From Deltaproteobacteria bacterium (GTDB lineage: Bacteria; Desulfobacterota; Desulfuromonadia; Geobacterales; JAJYBI01): a DNA stretch of 64,000 bases. The position numbers and the translations under genes are program-made. The stretch is from contig JAJYBI010000001.1 of the NCBI GenBank assembly GCA_021779095.1, positions 124,001-188,000 on the forward strand, written 5' to 3'. Position 1 is the stretch's first letter. Each line of letters starts with the position of its first letter. Below the pieces are notes generated by a model, which saw only the letters and a list, made by a program, of their open reading frames with translations, did not search any database and was not told the DNA's origin. Of this stretch, positions 54,113 through 63,475 are shown piece after piece.

Positions 54113-54151
54113 CGCGAAAAAGGGGGCAGCGACGCTGCCCCCTTTTTCGCG
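54113..54151. terminator. Long bidirectional terminator downstream of pilT
   Basis: An 18-bp perfect stem (54113-54130 with 54134-54151) and a three-base loop, with a run of five A before and five T after the GC core. It ends pilT on the minus strand and could also stop transcription on the other strand. Confidence 0.9.
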
Positions 54152-54172
54152 AATCGTATGCCGGTTGCCGCC

Positions 54173-55237
54173 TTACTGCGGATTGGTCAGGTACTGCTCG
54201 AACTGCTTCTTGTCACTGGCACAGCGGTACGCCTCCTCCGGCGCGACCCGCTTCGTCTTCAGGAGATCGAGGAGGTGCTGGTCCAGGAGCTGCATGCCGT
54301 CCCGCTTGGCGGTCTGGATGATGGAGGGGATCTGGAAGGTCTTCCCCTCCCGGATCAGGTTGCCGATGGCGGGTGTTCCCACCATGATCTCCAGCGCCGC
54401 CACCCGTCCCGTGCCGTCGGCGGTCTTCAGGAGCTGCTGGCAGACGACCCCCTTCAAGGACTCGGACAGCATGGCCCGCACCTGTTCCTGGGCGTCCCGG
54501 GGGAAGACGTCGATGATCCGGTCGATGGTCTTGGCCGCCGAGTTGGTGTGCAGGGTGCCGAACACCAGGTGCCCCGTCTCGGCGGCGCTCATGGCGAGGC
54601 TGATGGTCTCCAGGTCGCGCATCTCCCCCACGAGGATGACGTCCGGGTCCTCCCTCAAGGCCGCCCTGAGCGCCGCCGTGAAGCTCTCGGAGTGCTCGCC
54701 GATCTGGCGCTGGTTCAGGAGCGACTGCTTGTTCTCGTGGATGAACTCCAGCGGGTCCTCCAGGGTGAGGATATGCTCCTTGCGCGTCGCATTGATCAGG
54801 TCGATCATGGCGGCCAACGTTGTGGACTTGCCGGAACCGGTGGGACCGGTGACGAGCACGAGCCCCTTCTTGAGCATGGTCATCTTCCGGACCCCCTCCG
54901 GCAGCCCCAGGTCGTCGGCAGAGAGGATCTTGCTCGGGATGATCCGGAAGACGGCGGCCACCCCCCGGTGGGTTATCATCATGTTCCCGCGGAACCGCGC
55001 GAGCCCCGGTACGGCGTAGGCGAAATCCAGGTCCTTCTTCGCCTCGAAGTCCTGCCGCTGCTTGTCCGTCAGGATCTCGTACAGGATCGCCAGGATTTCC
55101 TCGTGGGAGAGGGGCTTGAAGTTCGATCGAACCATCTCGCCGTGCAGCCGGAACAGGGGGGGAGAACCGGAGGAGAGGTGCAGGTCCGAGGCCCCCTGGT
55201 CGTGCATCAACTTGAACAGTGCATCTATACGTGCCAT
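54173..55237 (-). CDS. pilT: Type IV pilus retraction ATPase PilT
   Basis: A hexameric cytoplasmic motor that depolymerises type IV pili. The 354-residue protein has the PilT N-terminal PAS-like domain (GASDLHLSSGSPPLFR), Walker A GPTGSGKSTT, the Asp box TLEDPLEFIHENKQ, Walker B PDVILVGEMRDLET, the His box TGHLVFGTLHTN, and the C-terminal retraction motif region around AIGNLIREGKTFQIPS. The start MARIDALF is preferred because GGAG is nine bases upstream; a GTG four codons earlier is possible. It follows a PilB-like gene by 61 bases. Confidence 0.95.
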   Translation of the reverse strand: MARIDALFKLMHDQGASDLHLSSGSPPLFRLHGEMVRSNFKPLSHEEILAILYEILTDKQRQDFEAKKDLDFAYAVPGLARFRGNMMITHRGVAAVFRIIPSKILSADDLGLPEGVRKMTMLKKGLVLVTGPTGSGKSTTLAAMIDLINATRKEHILTLEDPLEFIHENKQSLLNQRQIGEHSESFTAALRAALREDPDVILVGEMRDLETISLAMSAAETGHLVFGTLHTNSAAKTIDRIIDVFPRDAQEQVRAMLSESLKGVVCQQLLKTADGTGRVAALEIMVGTPAIGNLIREGKTFQIPSIIQTAKRDGMQLLDQHLLDLLKTKRVAPEEAYRCASDKKQFEQYLTNPQ

Positions 55238-55298
55238 TTTCAGCTCCACCGGGGTCTTTACCCCGCGTTGTTATACCTGCAACCGGCAGTGCCGGCCC

Positions 55299-56957
55299 TC
55301 AGATGACGATCGATGCGACAAACTCGTCCAGCGATATCTCGCCCCGCTGCAAGAGTTCCAGCCCCGCCGGACCGATATCCAGGACGCCCGCTTCGGTCAG
55401 CTGCGCAAGCAGCAGTTCCGGATCGTCGGCGGCCTCGAACAGCTCCCGCACCTCCCGGGAGAAGGGGATGACGTCCAAGAGGTAACGCCGGCCCGCAAAA
55501 CCGGTCTGCCCGCATGCGGGACAGCCGGCCGGCCGATAGAAGCCGTCCGGCAGCCCGGGCAGCCGCACCGCCGCCAGCTCCGCCGGGTCAGGTGCGTGCG
55601 GCTGACGGCAGGCGGAGCAGAGGGTGCGCACCGCCGTACACGCCACGACACCTTTCAGGCCGGCAGGGAGGAAATGGTTCCGGCGCCAGAGGGTGAAGAG
55701 GAACCGGACGAGCCCGGCGGTATCGTGCAGATCCACCCCGGCCAGTACGAGCCGGTCGCCCAGGGCCGCCTTCACCGCCTCCGCCGCGGTGTCACCGTCC
55801 GTCACGTCCGCCACGACGAGGATGTCGGGGGCATGTTCCAGTACGGCCGGGATCAGCTTCTGCGCCGCATCGTTCCGGGCAGGTGAAAGCGGGATACGCG
55901 GGAACCGTTTCGCGCCGTGCCCCGGGCCGTCGCCTATAAGCAGCACCGACCGGTTCTCCGTGGAGATCTCGCCCAGGAACAGGTCCAGCAGGCGATGCCG
56001 CTCGTCGGCGTTCTGCGCCGCGAAGAGGACGAGCCCGCGTTTCAGACCGGTCAACGAGCGGACGGCCTCCGCCTGCCGCGGTGAAATCCCCGCCGCCGCC
56101 AGGGTCGCCGGAAACGGTTCGTCGACCCGCAGCTTCAGGGTGACGTAGTCGCCCCCCTCCACGGCGAGGAGCCCCACCCGGAACCGCAGCTCTGCACCGC
56201 GCCAGGGAAAGGAAAGTTCGCCGTTTGCCGTCGGCTCGCCGGTGGCTTCGATCCCCGCCTGCGTCCTGATCTGCCGGAGCAGGTCCGGGTAGTAGGTCGC
56301 GGCCAGCTGTCCGAGGGGAAGAAGCCGGCCGCCCCGCCGCCCCGTCACCTGTACCGCATCCCCCACCGGCTGCAACGCCAGGGACGCGAGTCCGCCGCGC
56401 AGGACCTGCATCAGGAGCAGCTCCAGGAGCCTCCCCCCCGAGAGGTCGCCGTTCGCGGCCTCCTGTTCCTCAGGCGAGAACAGCTGGGACGAGAACCCGA
56501 GGGTATGGGCACCCTCCACCTCGCCGTACAGCAGATCCAGCATCTCGCGGATTTCGTCCGCCTGCGCCACGGAGACGGTGATCTGGCAGCCGGTAACCCG
56601 TGCCAGTTCATCGATCGCCAGATCGTTGAGCGGATCGGCGATGGCGATGCTCAGCTCGTTGCCGACCCGGATGAGCGGGACCAGCTGGTGGTGCCTGGCG
56701 AGCCCGGCGGGGACCAGCTCCGCGGCGCTACGGTCCAGGAGCTCCTTTTTCAGCCGGACGTACGGTATGTTCAGCTGGCTGGAGAGCGCCCATTCGATAT
56801 CTTCCTGGGTGACGATGCCGAGCTTCAGGAGCGCCTCTCCGAACCGGCAGCCGGTGGCCTGCTGCTCGGCCAGCGCCGCCCTGATGTCGTCCTCGGTGAT
56901 GATCTCCGACTGGTACAGTATGGACCCCAGCGACCCTTCCCGTGCAAGACTGCTCAT
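55299..56957 (-). CDS. PilB/GspE-like protein with degenerate ATPase domain
   Basis: A 552-residue member of the type IV pilus/type II secretion ATPase group. Residues 1-150 form an MshEN-type domain (GSLGSILYQSEIITEDDIRAAL, IALADP-like IAIADPLNDLAIDEL). The C-terminal half keeps the outline, with GLKRGLVLFAAQNADER where Walker A (GPTGSGKTT) should be, VVADVTDGDTAAEAVKAAL for the Walker B region, and AGVDLHDTAG for the His box. A zinc tetracysteine survives as CSACRQPHAP and CPACGQTGFAGR. The catalytic P-loop is gone, so it is a pseudo-ATPase, perhaps a regulatory or c-di-GMP-sensing partner of PilT. It is not truncated or frameshifted. Confidence 0.85.
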   Translation of the reverse strand: MSSLAREGSLGSILYQSEIITEDDIRAALAEQQATGCRFGEALLKLGIVTQEDIEWALSSQLNIPYVRLKKELLDRSAAELVPAGLARHHQLVPLIRVGNELSIAIADPLNDLAIDELARVTGCQITVSVAQADEIREMLDLLYGEVEGAHTLGFSSQLFSPEEQEAANGDLSGGRLLELLLMQVLRGGLASLALQPVGDAVQVTGRRGGRLLPLGQLAATYYPDLLRQIRTQAGIEATGEPTANGELSFPWRGAELRFRVGLLAVEGGDYVTLKLRVDEPFPATLAAAGISPRQAEAVRSLTGLKRGLVLFAAQNADERHRLLDLFLGEISTENRSVLLIGDGPGHGAKRFPRIPLSPARNDAAQKLIPAVLEHAPDILVVADVTDGDTAAEAVKAALGDRLVLAGVDLHDTAGLVRFLFTLWRRNHFLPAGLKGVVACTAVRTLCSACRQPHAPDPAELAAVRLPGLPDGFYRPAGCPACGQTGFAGRRYLLDVIPFSREVRELFEAADDPELLLAQLTEAGVLDIGPAGLELLQRGEISLDEFVASIVI

Positions 56958-57216
56958 CGTTACCCCCGGCGGTACGCCCCGTGGCGGGGCACCCTGTCTT
57001 TTGACCATAGGTTGTCTCGCGGTCTGCCGGACGGTTTCCGCCCGGCGCATCCCGCTCCTCCCTTTACATCGGCAGTTTTGGTGTGGTACTTTAGCGCTTC
57101 GCGGAACCCGGCGCCCCGCCGCAACCGTAAGACCATTCCCATCGTGCACAGTGTGTACCGGATTCGTGGCCGGCCCTTCCGTTCAGACGTCCGCCATGCA
57201 TCACCAGGAGCCAGCC

Positions 57217-58221
57217 ATGCAACGTAAAGCCCTCGCCCTCCTTTCCGGAGGACTCGACTCCACCCTTGCGGTCAAGGTGCTTCTCGACCAGGGGATCGCC
57301 GTCGAGGCCCTCAACTTCACCTCCCCCTTCTGCACCTGCACCGGCAAGAACGCCGGCTGCAAATCCGAGGCGGTCCGGGTCGCCCAGGAGTTCAACATCC
57401 CCATCAAGGTGATGAACAAGGGGGTCGAGTACCTGGAGATCATCAGAAACCCCAGGCACGGCTACGGCAAGGGGATGAACCCCTGCGTCGACTGCCGGAT
57501 CTACCTGCTGAAGAAGGCGAAGGAGTACATGGCGGAAAGCGGCGCGGATTTCGTCATCACCGGCGAGGTGCTGGGTCAGCGCCCCATGAGCCAGCGGCGG
57601 GACACCCTGCGGGTCATCGAGCGGGAAAGCGGCCTGGAAGGGCTCCTTTTGCGACCGCTCTCCGCCAAGCATTTCAACCCGACCATCCCGGAACGGGAGG
57701 GGTGGGTGGACCGGGAGAAGCTTCTGGCCATCTCCGGCCGCTCCCGCAAGGAGCAGATGGACCTGGCGGCCGAGCTGGACGTGAAGAACTACCCCTGCCC
57801 CGCCGGTGGCTGCCTCCTGACGGAGGTTTCCTTCGTCCCCAAGATCCGCGACGTCTTCGACCACTCGGACGCGCTCAACCTGCGGGACTTCCGGATGCTG
57901 AAGGTGGGACGCCACTTCCGGATCGGCCCCCGCACCAAGGTGATCGTCGGCCGCGACGAGGCGGAAAACGGTGTCCTCGAGCGGTCCGTGGAGGCGGGAG
58001 AGGCGGCCATCCGCTGGCTCGACGGCCCCAGCCCCACCGGCATCGTCACCGGAGCACTGGACGATGAACTGCTCATGACCGCCGCCCGGATCCTCCTGCG
58101 CTACACCAGGGCGGAGGCCGGCGCGAGCTGCACGGTCAAGGTGGAGGGAAAGGGCGACGAACGTCACCTCTCCGTGGTCCACGCATTCGACGACCAGCTG
58201 ATCGAACCGTTCCGTATCTGA
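57217..58221 (+). CDS. PP-loop ATPase with NFACT-R domain, putative tRNA thiolation enzyme
   Basis: A 334-residue protein. LALLSGGLDSTLAVKVLLDQG is the PP-loop that adenylates a substrate, as in MnmA, ThiI and TtcA. Cysteine motifs CTCTGKNAGC, NPCVDCRIYLL and YPCPAGGC may bind zinc or an iron-sulfur cluster or carry sulfur. The C-terminus holds VGRHFRIGPRTKVIVGRDEAENGVLE, an NFACT-R (DUF814) RNA-binding signature. Together they suggest tRNA sulfur modification; the exact nucleoside is unknown. Start 57217 has AGGAG upstream. Confidence 0.8.
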   Translation: MQRKALALLSGGLDSTLAVKVLLDQGIAVEALNFTSPFCTCTGKNAGCKSEAVRVAQEFNIPIKVMNKGVEYLEIIRNPRHGYGKGMNPCVDCRIYLLKKAKEYMAESGADFVITGEVLGQRPMSQRRDTLRVIERESGLEGLLLRPLSAKHFNPTIPEREGWVDREKLLAISGRSRKEQMDLAAELDVKNYPCPAGGCLLTEVSFVPKIRDVFDHSDALNLRDFRMLKVGRHFRIGPRTKVIVGRDEAENGVLERSVEAGEAAIRWLDGPSPTGIVTGALDDELLMTAARILLRYTRAEAGASCTVKVEGKGDERHLSVVHAFDDQLIEPFRI

Positions 58222-58244
58222 CTACCGTTCCGGATGAACAGATG

Positions 58245-58270
58245 AAAGAGCCCGCAGATGCGGGCTCTTT
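58245..58270 (+). terminator. Terminator of the PP-loop gene
   Basis: An 11-bp stem (AAAGAGCCCGC, 58245-58255, with 58260-58270), four-base loop and short T-run (TTT), 23 bases past the stop. The DUF2059 gene starts 27 bases later. Confidence 0.75.
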
Positions 58271-58296
58271 CGCATCGTGATACCCGAGGTCATGCC

Positions 58297-58734
58297 ATGA
58301 AAACCGTGCTTCTGTTCCTCGCCTGCCTGCTGCTTTCCGCTCCCGCCGTTGCCGCGGACCCAAAGCCCGACCCGCTTGCCGTCGAATACCTGGTCCTCTC
58401 CGGCGGGCAGGCCACGTTTGATGCCTCGCTTGCCTCCTACGCCGACCAGATCGCCTTCCTCAACCCCAGTGTCGGCAAGGAGGAGATCATGAACTACCTG
58501 AAGGCGGCCGTGGACTGGGAAACGCTGAAGGGGCCGGCGGCGGGGATCGTCGACGCCACCTTCTCCCCGGACGAACTGAAGGCGCTGAACGCCTTCCTGA
58601 AGACCCCCGCCGGACAGGCCTACGCCCGGAAATCCCGCCAGCTGTCCCTGGAGCTCACCACGCTGGTCCGGAAGAGCATCGAAAAGGCGGTCACAGACCA
58701 CAACGAGAACAGCGCCCCACCCGCGCCACACTGA
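58297..58734 (+). CDS. DUF2059 exported protein
   Basis: A 145-residue protein with a clear signal peptide (MKTVLLFLACLLLSAPAVAA, cleavage after VAA). The remaining sequence is helical and matches DUF2059: YLKAAVDWETLK, ATFSPDELKALNAFLKTPAG. Function of the family is unknown. The start is chosen at the signal peptide; an upstream in-frame extension runs through the terminator. Confidence 0.8.
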   Translation: MKTVLLFLACLLLSAPAVAADPKPDPLAVEYLVLSGGQATFDASLASYADQIAFLNPSVGKEEIMNYLKAAVDWETLKGPAAGIVDATFSPDELKALNAFLKTPAGQAYARKSRQLSLELTTLVRKSIEKAVTDHNENSAPPAPH

Positions 58735-58762
58735 CACGTCGTCGCATCGGAGGATTCCGGGA

Positions 58763-59440
58763 ATGATCCAGGACCCGACGGACCGGTACATCGCGGCCAT
58801 CCTGACCCGCTGCACCATCGCAGGAAAAGAGATTCTCGATATCGGCTGCGGCAAAGGGAGGATCACCCGGGACCTCGCCCGGCACGCCGCACGGGTGGTG
58901 GCGATAGATCCCGATCCTGCAGCACTCCGTGCCGCACGGCACAGCATACCGTCTGAAAGGGTATCGTTCCTGCCGCCGGCCGCCCTGCGGTCCCTGCCGA
59001 CGGCCAGCTTCGATCTGGCGTTCTACACCCTCTCCCTTCACCATATCCCCGCCCAGGAGATGACGGACAGTCTGCGCACAACGGCCGGTCTCCTCCGGCA
59101 GGACGGCTTTTTGGTGATCATCGAGCCGGGTGACGGCGGTTCACTGACGGAGGCAAAGGAGCGGTTCGGTGCGGGAAGCGGGGATGAACGGTCCGCTCGG
59201 GAGGCGGCCGTGCGCGCCATGCACGCGCTGGACGGGTGGTCGGTGGGAGAGACGCTGGAGTTCACGGTCCTGTTCCGTTTCGACGACGAGCGGGATTTCT
59301 TCGACTCCCTGTTTCCCGACCGTCAACGACGCCCTTCACCGTTCATCCGGCAGGTGGAGGCGTTTCTCCATAGACACCGGACGGCGGACGGGATCGTGCT
59401 GGACGCCGGACGCCGACTGAACGTCCTCTACCGGCGCTGA
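58763..59440 (+). CDS. Class I SAM-dependent methyltransferase
   Basis: A 225-residue methyltransferase with motif I EILDIGCGKGRITRDLA, motif II VVAIDPDPAAL and motif IV SFDLAFYTLSLHHIP. The C-terminal part (residues 130-225) is specific and not recognised. It sits 28 bases after the DUF2059 gene and converges on mtgA. Its substrate is unknown. Confidence 0.85.
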   Translation: MIQDPTDRYIAAILTRCTIAGKEILDIGCGKGRITRDLARHAARVVAIDPDPAALRAARHSIPSERVSFLPPAALRSLPTASFDLAFYTLSLHHIPAQEMTDSLRTTAGLLRQDGFLVIIEPGDGGSLTEAKERFGAGSGDERSAREAAVRAMHALDGWSVGETLEFTVLFRFDDERDFFDSLFPDRQRRPSPFIRQVEAFLHRHRTADGIVLDAGRRLNVLYRR

Positions 59441-59454
59441 CCGCGCGCTTCCGC

Positions 59455-60420
59455 TTACTGCCGCCCCTCTCCGGCGGGGGCAGGGGCGGGTAGCGCTGGC
59501 TGGGCGCCGGACGCCGGTTCCGTCCCTTTCTCCGTCCCGGCCGCCCCCTCCGGCGCAGGCGGCGGCACTGCGGTCGCCGGCGCCTCTGTCGGCGGCAGCG
59601 GTAGAGCGGCACTGGAGAGCGGCGCCTGCACCGGCTCCGGCTCCTTCGCCAACGCGGTATCGACCTTGCGCTGCAGCCCGGCGATGTTCGGCGTCTCGGC
59701 CAGCGCCTGGCGGTACTCCTCCTCCGACAGGACCCCCTTGCGGCGCAGGAGCCCCAGGATCATCTCCGACCGCTTCATCACCTTCCCCAGGTGCCGGTAG
59801 GGGTTGTAGGCAACCCGGGGCCCCGGCAGCATGGCGGCGAGGAAGGCGCACTCCCGCGGTGTCATGGCCGACGCGGGCTTGCCGAAATAGTACCGGCTGC
59901 CGTGCCCGATCCCGTACACCATCGGCCCCAGCTCCACCACGTTGAGATACAGCTCGATGATCCGCCCCTTGGTCAGTTCCCGCTCCATCTCCCGGGCGAG
60001 GATGATCTCCTTCACCTTGCGGGTAATGGTCTTCTCCCGCGACAGAAACAGATTCTTCGCCACCTGCTGGGTGATGGTGGAGGCGCCCCGGGCAAAGCTC
60101 TTCTTCTCCAGGTCGTACCTGATGGCGTTCTTGATCGCCTTGACGTCCACCCCTTCGTGCTTGTAGAAGTTCGCATCCTCCGCCACGATCACGGCCCACT
60201 TCATCTCCGGCGGGATAACGCTCCCGGGGGTCCAGTCCCGGTTCTTCGGCCCGACGACGAACGGATGGAACCGGCCATGCCAGTCTTTTACCTGGATCGT
60301 CATGCTGAGACGGCGGTTCTTGAGCCCCTCCACCGGCGGCAGCGCTCGGAGCGAAAGGGCGATGTACGCGACGTATGCCACGACCAACGCGATACCTGCC
60401 AACAGGATACGCTTCTTCAT
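59455..60420 (-). CDS. mtgA: Monofunctional peptidoglycan glycosyltransferase
   Basis: Polymerises lipid II into glycan strands. The 321-residue protein has one N-terminal membrane helix, then the GT51 domain: VAEDANFYKHEGVDVKAI (catalytic Glu), GASTITQQVAKNLFL, KVKEIILAREME and LYLNVVELG. The last 80 residues are a Pro- and Ala-rich tail with no domain, unusual for the family and probably periplasmic linker. It follows pdxA by three bases. Confidence 0.93.
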   Translation of the reverse strand: MKKRILLAGIALVVAYVAYIALSLRALPPVEGLKNRRLSMTIQVKDWHGRFHPFVVGPKNRDWTPGSVIPPEMKWAVIVAEDANFYKHEGVDVKAIKNAIRYDLEKKSFARGASTITQQVAKNLFLSREKTITRKVKEIILAREMERELTKGRIIELYLNVVELGPMVYGIGHGSRYYFGKPASAMTPRECAFLAAMLPGPRVAYNPYRHLGKVMKRSEMILGLLRRKGVLSEEEYRQALAETPNIAGLQRKVDTALAKEPEPVQAPLSSAALPLPPTEAPATAVPPPAPEGAAGTEKGTEPASGAQPALPAPAPAGEGRQ

Positions 60421-60423
60421 CCG

Positions 60424-61434
60424 TTACCGTTCTCCCCGCGCCTTCGTTTCCGCCATCGAGATCGCCGTCCTGAGCGCTGCGAGCATGCTGCCGGCGGACG
60501 CACGGCCGGTTCCCGCCAGGTCGTAGCCGGTGCCGTGGTCCACGGAGGTCCGGATGAACGGCAGTCCCAGGGTGACATTCACCCCGTCGTCGAAATGCAG
60601 CAATTTCAAGGGAATGAGCCCCTGGTCGTGATACATGCAGACCACCAGGTCGTACGCACCCTGGGCGGCGAAATGAAACAGGGTGTCGGCGGAAAACGGT
60701 CCCCGTACATAGATCCCCTCGGCACGCGCCGCGGAGATGGCCGGTTCGATGGCGGTCCGCTCCTCGTCGCCGAACATCATCCCCTCGCCGCAGTGGGGGT
60801 TCAGCGCCGTCACCGCGATGCGCGGCGCACCACCCAGGTAGAGAGACAGGTCGCGGTGGGCGATGCGCAGGGTATCCAGCACCCGCTCCTTCGTGATGAG
60901 TGACGGGACACGGCTGAGCGGCTCGTGGATGGTCACGAGGCAGACCCGCAGCCGCTCCCCCGCCAGCATCATGACGTAATCCTCCACACCCGCCAGTTTT
61001 GCGAGGAGTTCCGTATGGCCGGGGTAGACGTGCCCGGCATGGTTCATCGCCTTCTTGTTGATCGGGCCGGTGACCATGGCGGCGGCATCCCCCCGCATGC
61101 ACCGCTGTGCCCCCTCGACGATATAGCGGTACATGGCATCGCCGGCGGATTCCGTCGGACGGCCGTACGCCATCTCCCCCTCCGCCAGCCGGCTTAAGGG
61201 GCAGAGCAGCAGCTCGTCCGGATCGATCACTCCGGGGAGCTGCCACCCCACCACCTCCCGGACGGTCTGGCCGCTCCGCGTAACAGCGATCCCCCGCTTC
61301 ATGGCGGCTGGATCACCGATGACGACCGGCAGGCACTGCTCCAGTATCTCCGGTACGGCCAGGGCCTTGGCGATGACCTCGGGTCCGATGCCGGTGGGGT
61401 CCCCCATGGTGACGGCGATGATCGGTTTCCGCAC
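60424..61434 (-). CDS. pdxA: 4-hydroxythreonine-4-phosphate dehydrogenase
   Basis: An NAD-dependent step in the DXP-dependent pyridoxal phosphate pathway. The 336-residue protein opens with PIIAVTMGDPTGIGPEVI and has MVTGPINKKAMNHAG, ALNPHCGEGMMFGDEE and CMYHDQGLIPLK, with the zinc-ligand histidines. It forms a two-gene unit with mtgA; the link is positional only. Confidence 0.95.
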   Translation of the reverse strand: MRKPIIAVTMGDPTGIGPEVIAKALAVPEILEQCLPVVIGDPAAMKRGIAVTRSGQTVREVVGWQLPGVIDPDELLLCPLSRLAEGEMAYGRPTESAGDAMYRYIVEGAQRCMRGDAAAMVTGPINKKAMNHAGHVYPGHTELLAKLAGVEDYVMMLAGERLRVCLVTIHEPLSRVPSLITKERVLDTLRIAHRDLSLYLGGAPRIAVTALNPHCGEGMMFGDEERTAIEPAISAARAEGIYVRGPFSADTLFHFAAQGAYDLVVCMYHDQGLIPLKLLHFDDGVNVTLGLPFIRTSVDHGTGYDLAGTGRASAGSMLAALRTAISMAETKARGER

Positions 61435-61446
61435 GATTTCCCCCGC

Positions 61447-61478
61447 AAAAAAAAAGAGTGGCCTGAAGCCACTCTTTT
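61447..61478 (-). terminator. Terminator of the F1 ATP synthase operon
   Basis: A stem GAGTGGC (61456-61462) with GCCACTC (61468-61474), extended by A-T pairs, followed on the minus strand by nine T residues, 26 bases past the atpC stop. Confidence 0.9.
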
Positions 61479-61503
61479 ACAGCAGTTTGCACATCTTGTG
61501 AAT

Positions 61504-61926
61504 CTATTTTCTGGCGGCCTTGCCGGCGACCTGCATCCGGATGAGGGCGCGCTCCAGGGCCGCCTCCATGACGCGGTAGTCCTTATCCTCGGGGGAGAGC
61601 TTCTTCAGCGCCTCCTCGGCACGACCGAGCGCCGCTTTGGCCCGCTCCAGGTCAATCTCGTCGGAGCGCTCGGCGGTCTCCACCAGCACGGTAACCGTGT
61701 CGTTCTCCACCTCGAAGTAGCCCCAGTTCACGGCCAGGTGGCTTACCGCCCCACTCTTCTTGTAGGCGAACTCCCCGATCTTCAGGGAGGTGAGAAACGG
61801 GGCGTGGCCGGGAAGCACGCCGAACTCACCCAGCGAGCCGGTGGCGGTGATCTCGTCCACCTCTTCCGAAAGGACCTTGCGATAGGGGGTAACCAGTTCG
61901 AGTCTCAGTTTCTCTGCCATATACAA
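61504..61926 (-). CDS. atpC: F0F1 ATP synthase epsilon subunit
   Basis: Central-stalk subunit that can inhibit ATP hydrolysis. The 140-residue protein has the N-terminal beta-sandwich (LELVTPYRKVLSEEVDEITATGSLGEFGVLPGHAPFL, in family blocks) and the C-terminal helical hairpin rich in Ala and Glu. It is the last gene of the F1 operon. Confidence 0.95.
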   Translation of the reverse strand: MYMAEKLRLELVTPYRKVLSEEVDEITATGSLGEFGVLPGHAPFLTSLKIGEFAYKKSGAVSHLAVNWGYFEVENDTVTVLVETAERSDEIDLERAKAALGRAEEALKKLSPEDKDYRVMEAALERALIRMQVAGKAARK

Positions 61927-61928
61927 AA

Positions 61929-62000
61929 CCCTTTGGGCTCAAGGCTCAAGGCTCAAGGCCCAAGGTTAACCCCTGCGCCCTGTGCCCTGTATCCTGTGCC
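61929..62000. repeat. Tandem-like repeat between atpD and atpC
   Basis: The gap holds three near-copies of GGCTCAA(G) (61935-61960) and then CCCTGTGCCCTG and CCTGTGCCTG. The parts CAAGGCTCAAGG and TGTGCCCTG are also present between atpB and atpE. It has no T-run. It appears to be a dispersed intergenic repeat of this genome. Confidence 0.55.
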
Positions 62001-62007
62001 TGTCTTA

Positions 62008-63453
<1,446 letters not shown>

Positions 63454-63475
63454 CTATTGTATAATCCTTGAAAGT

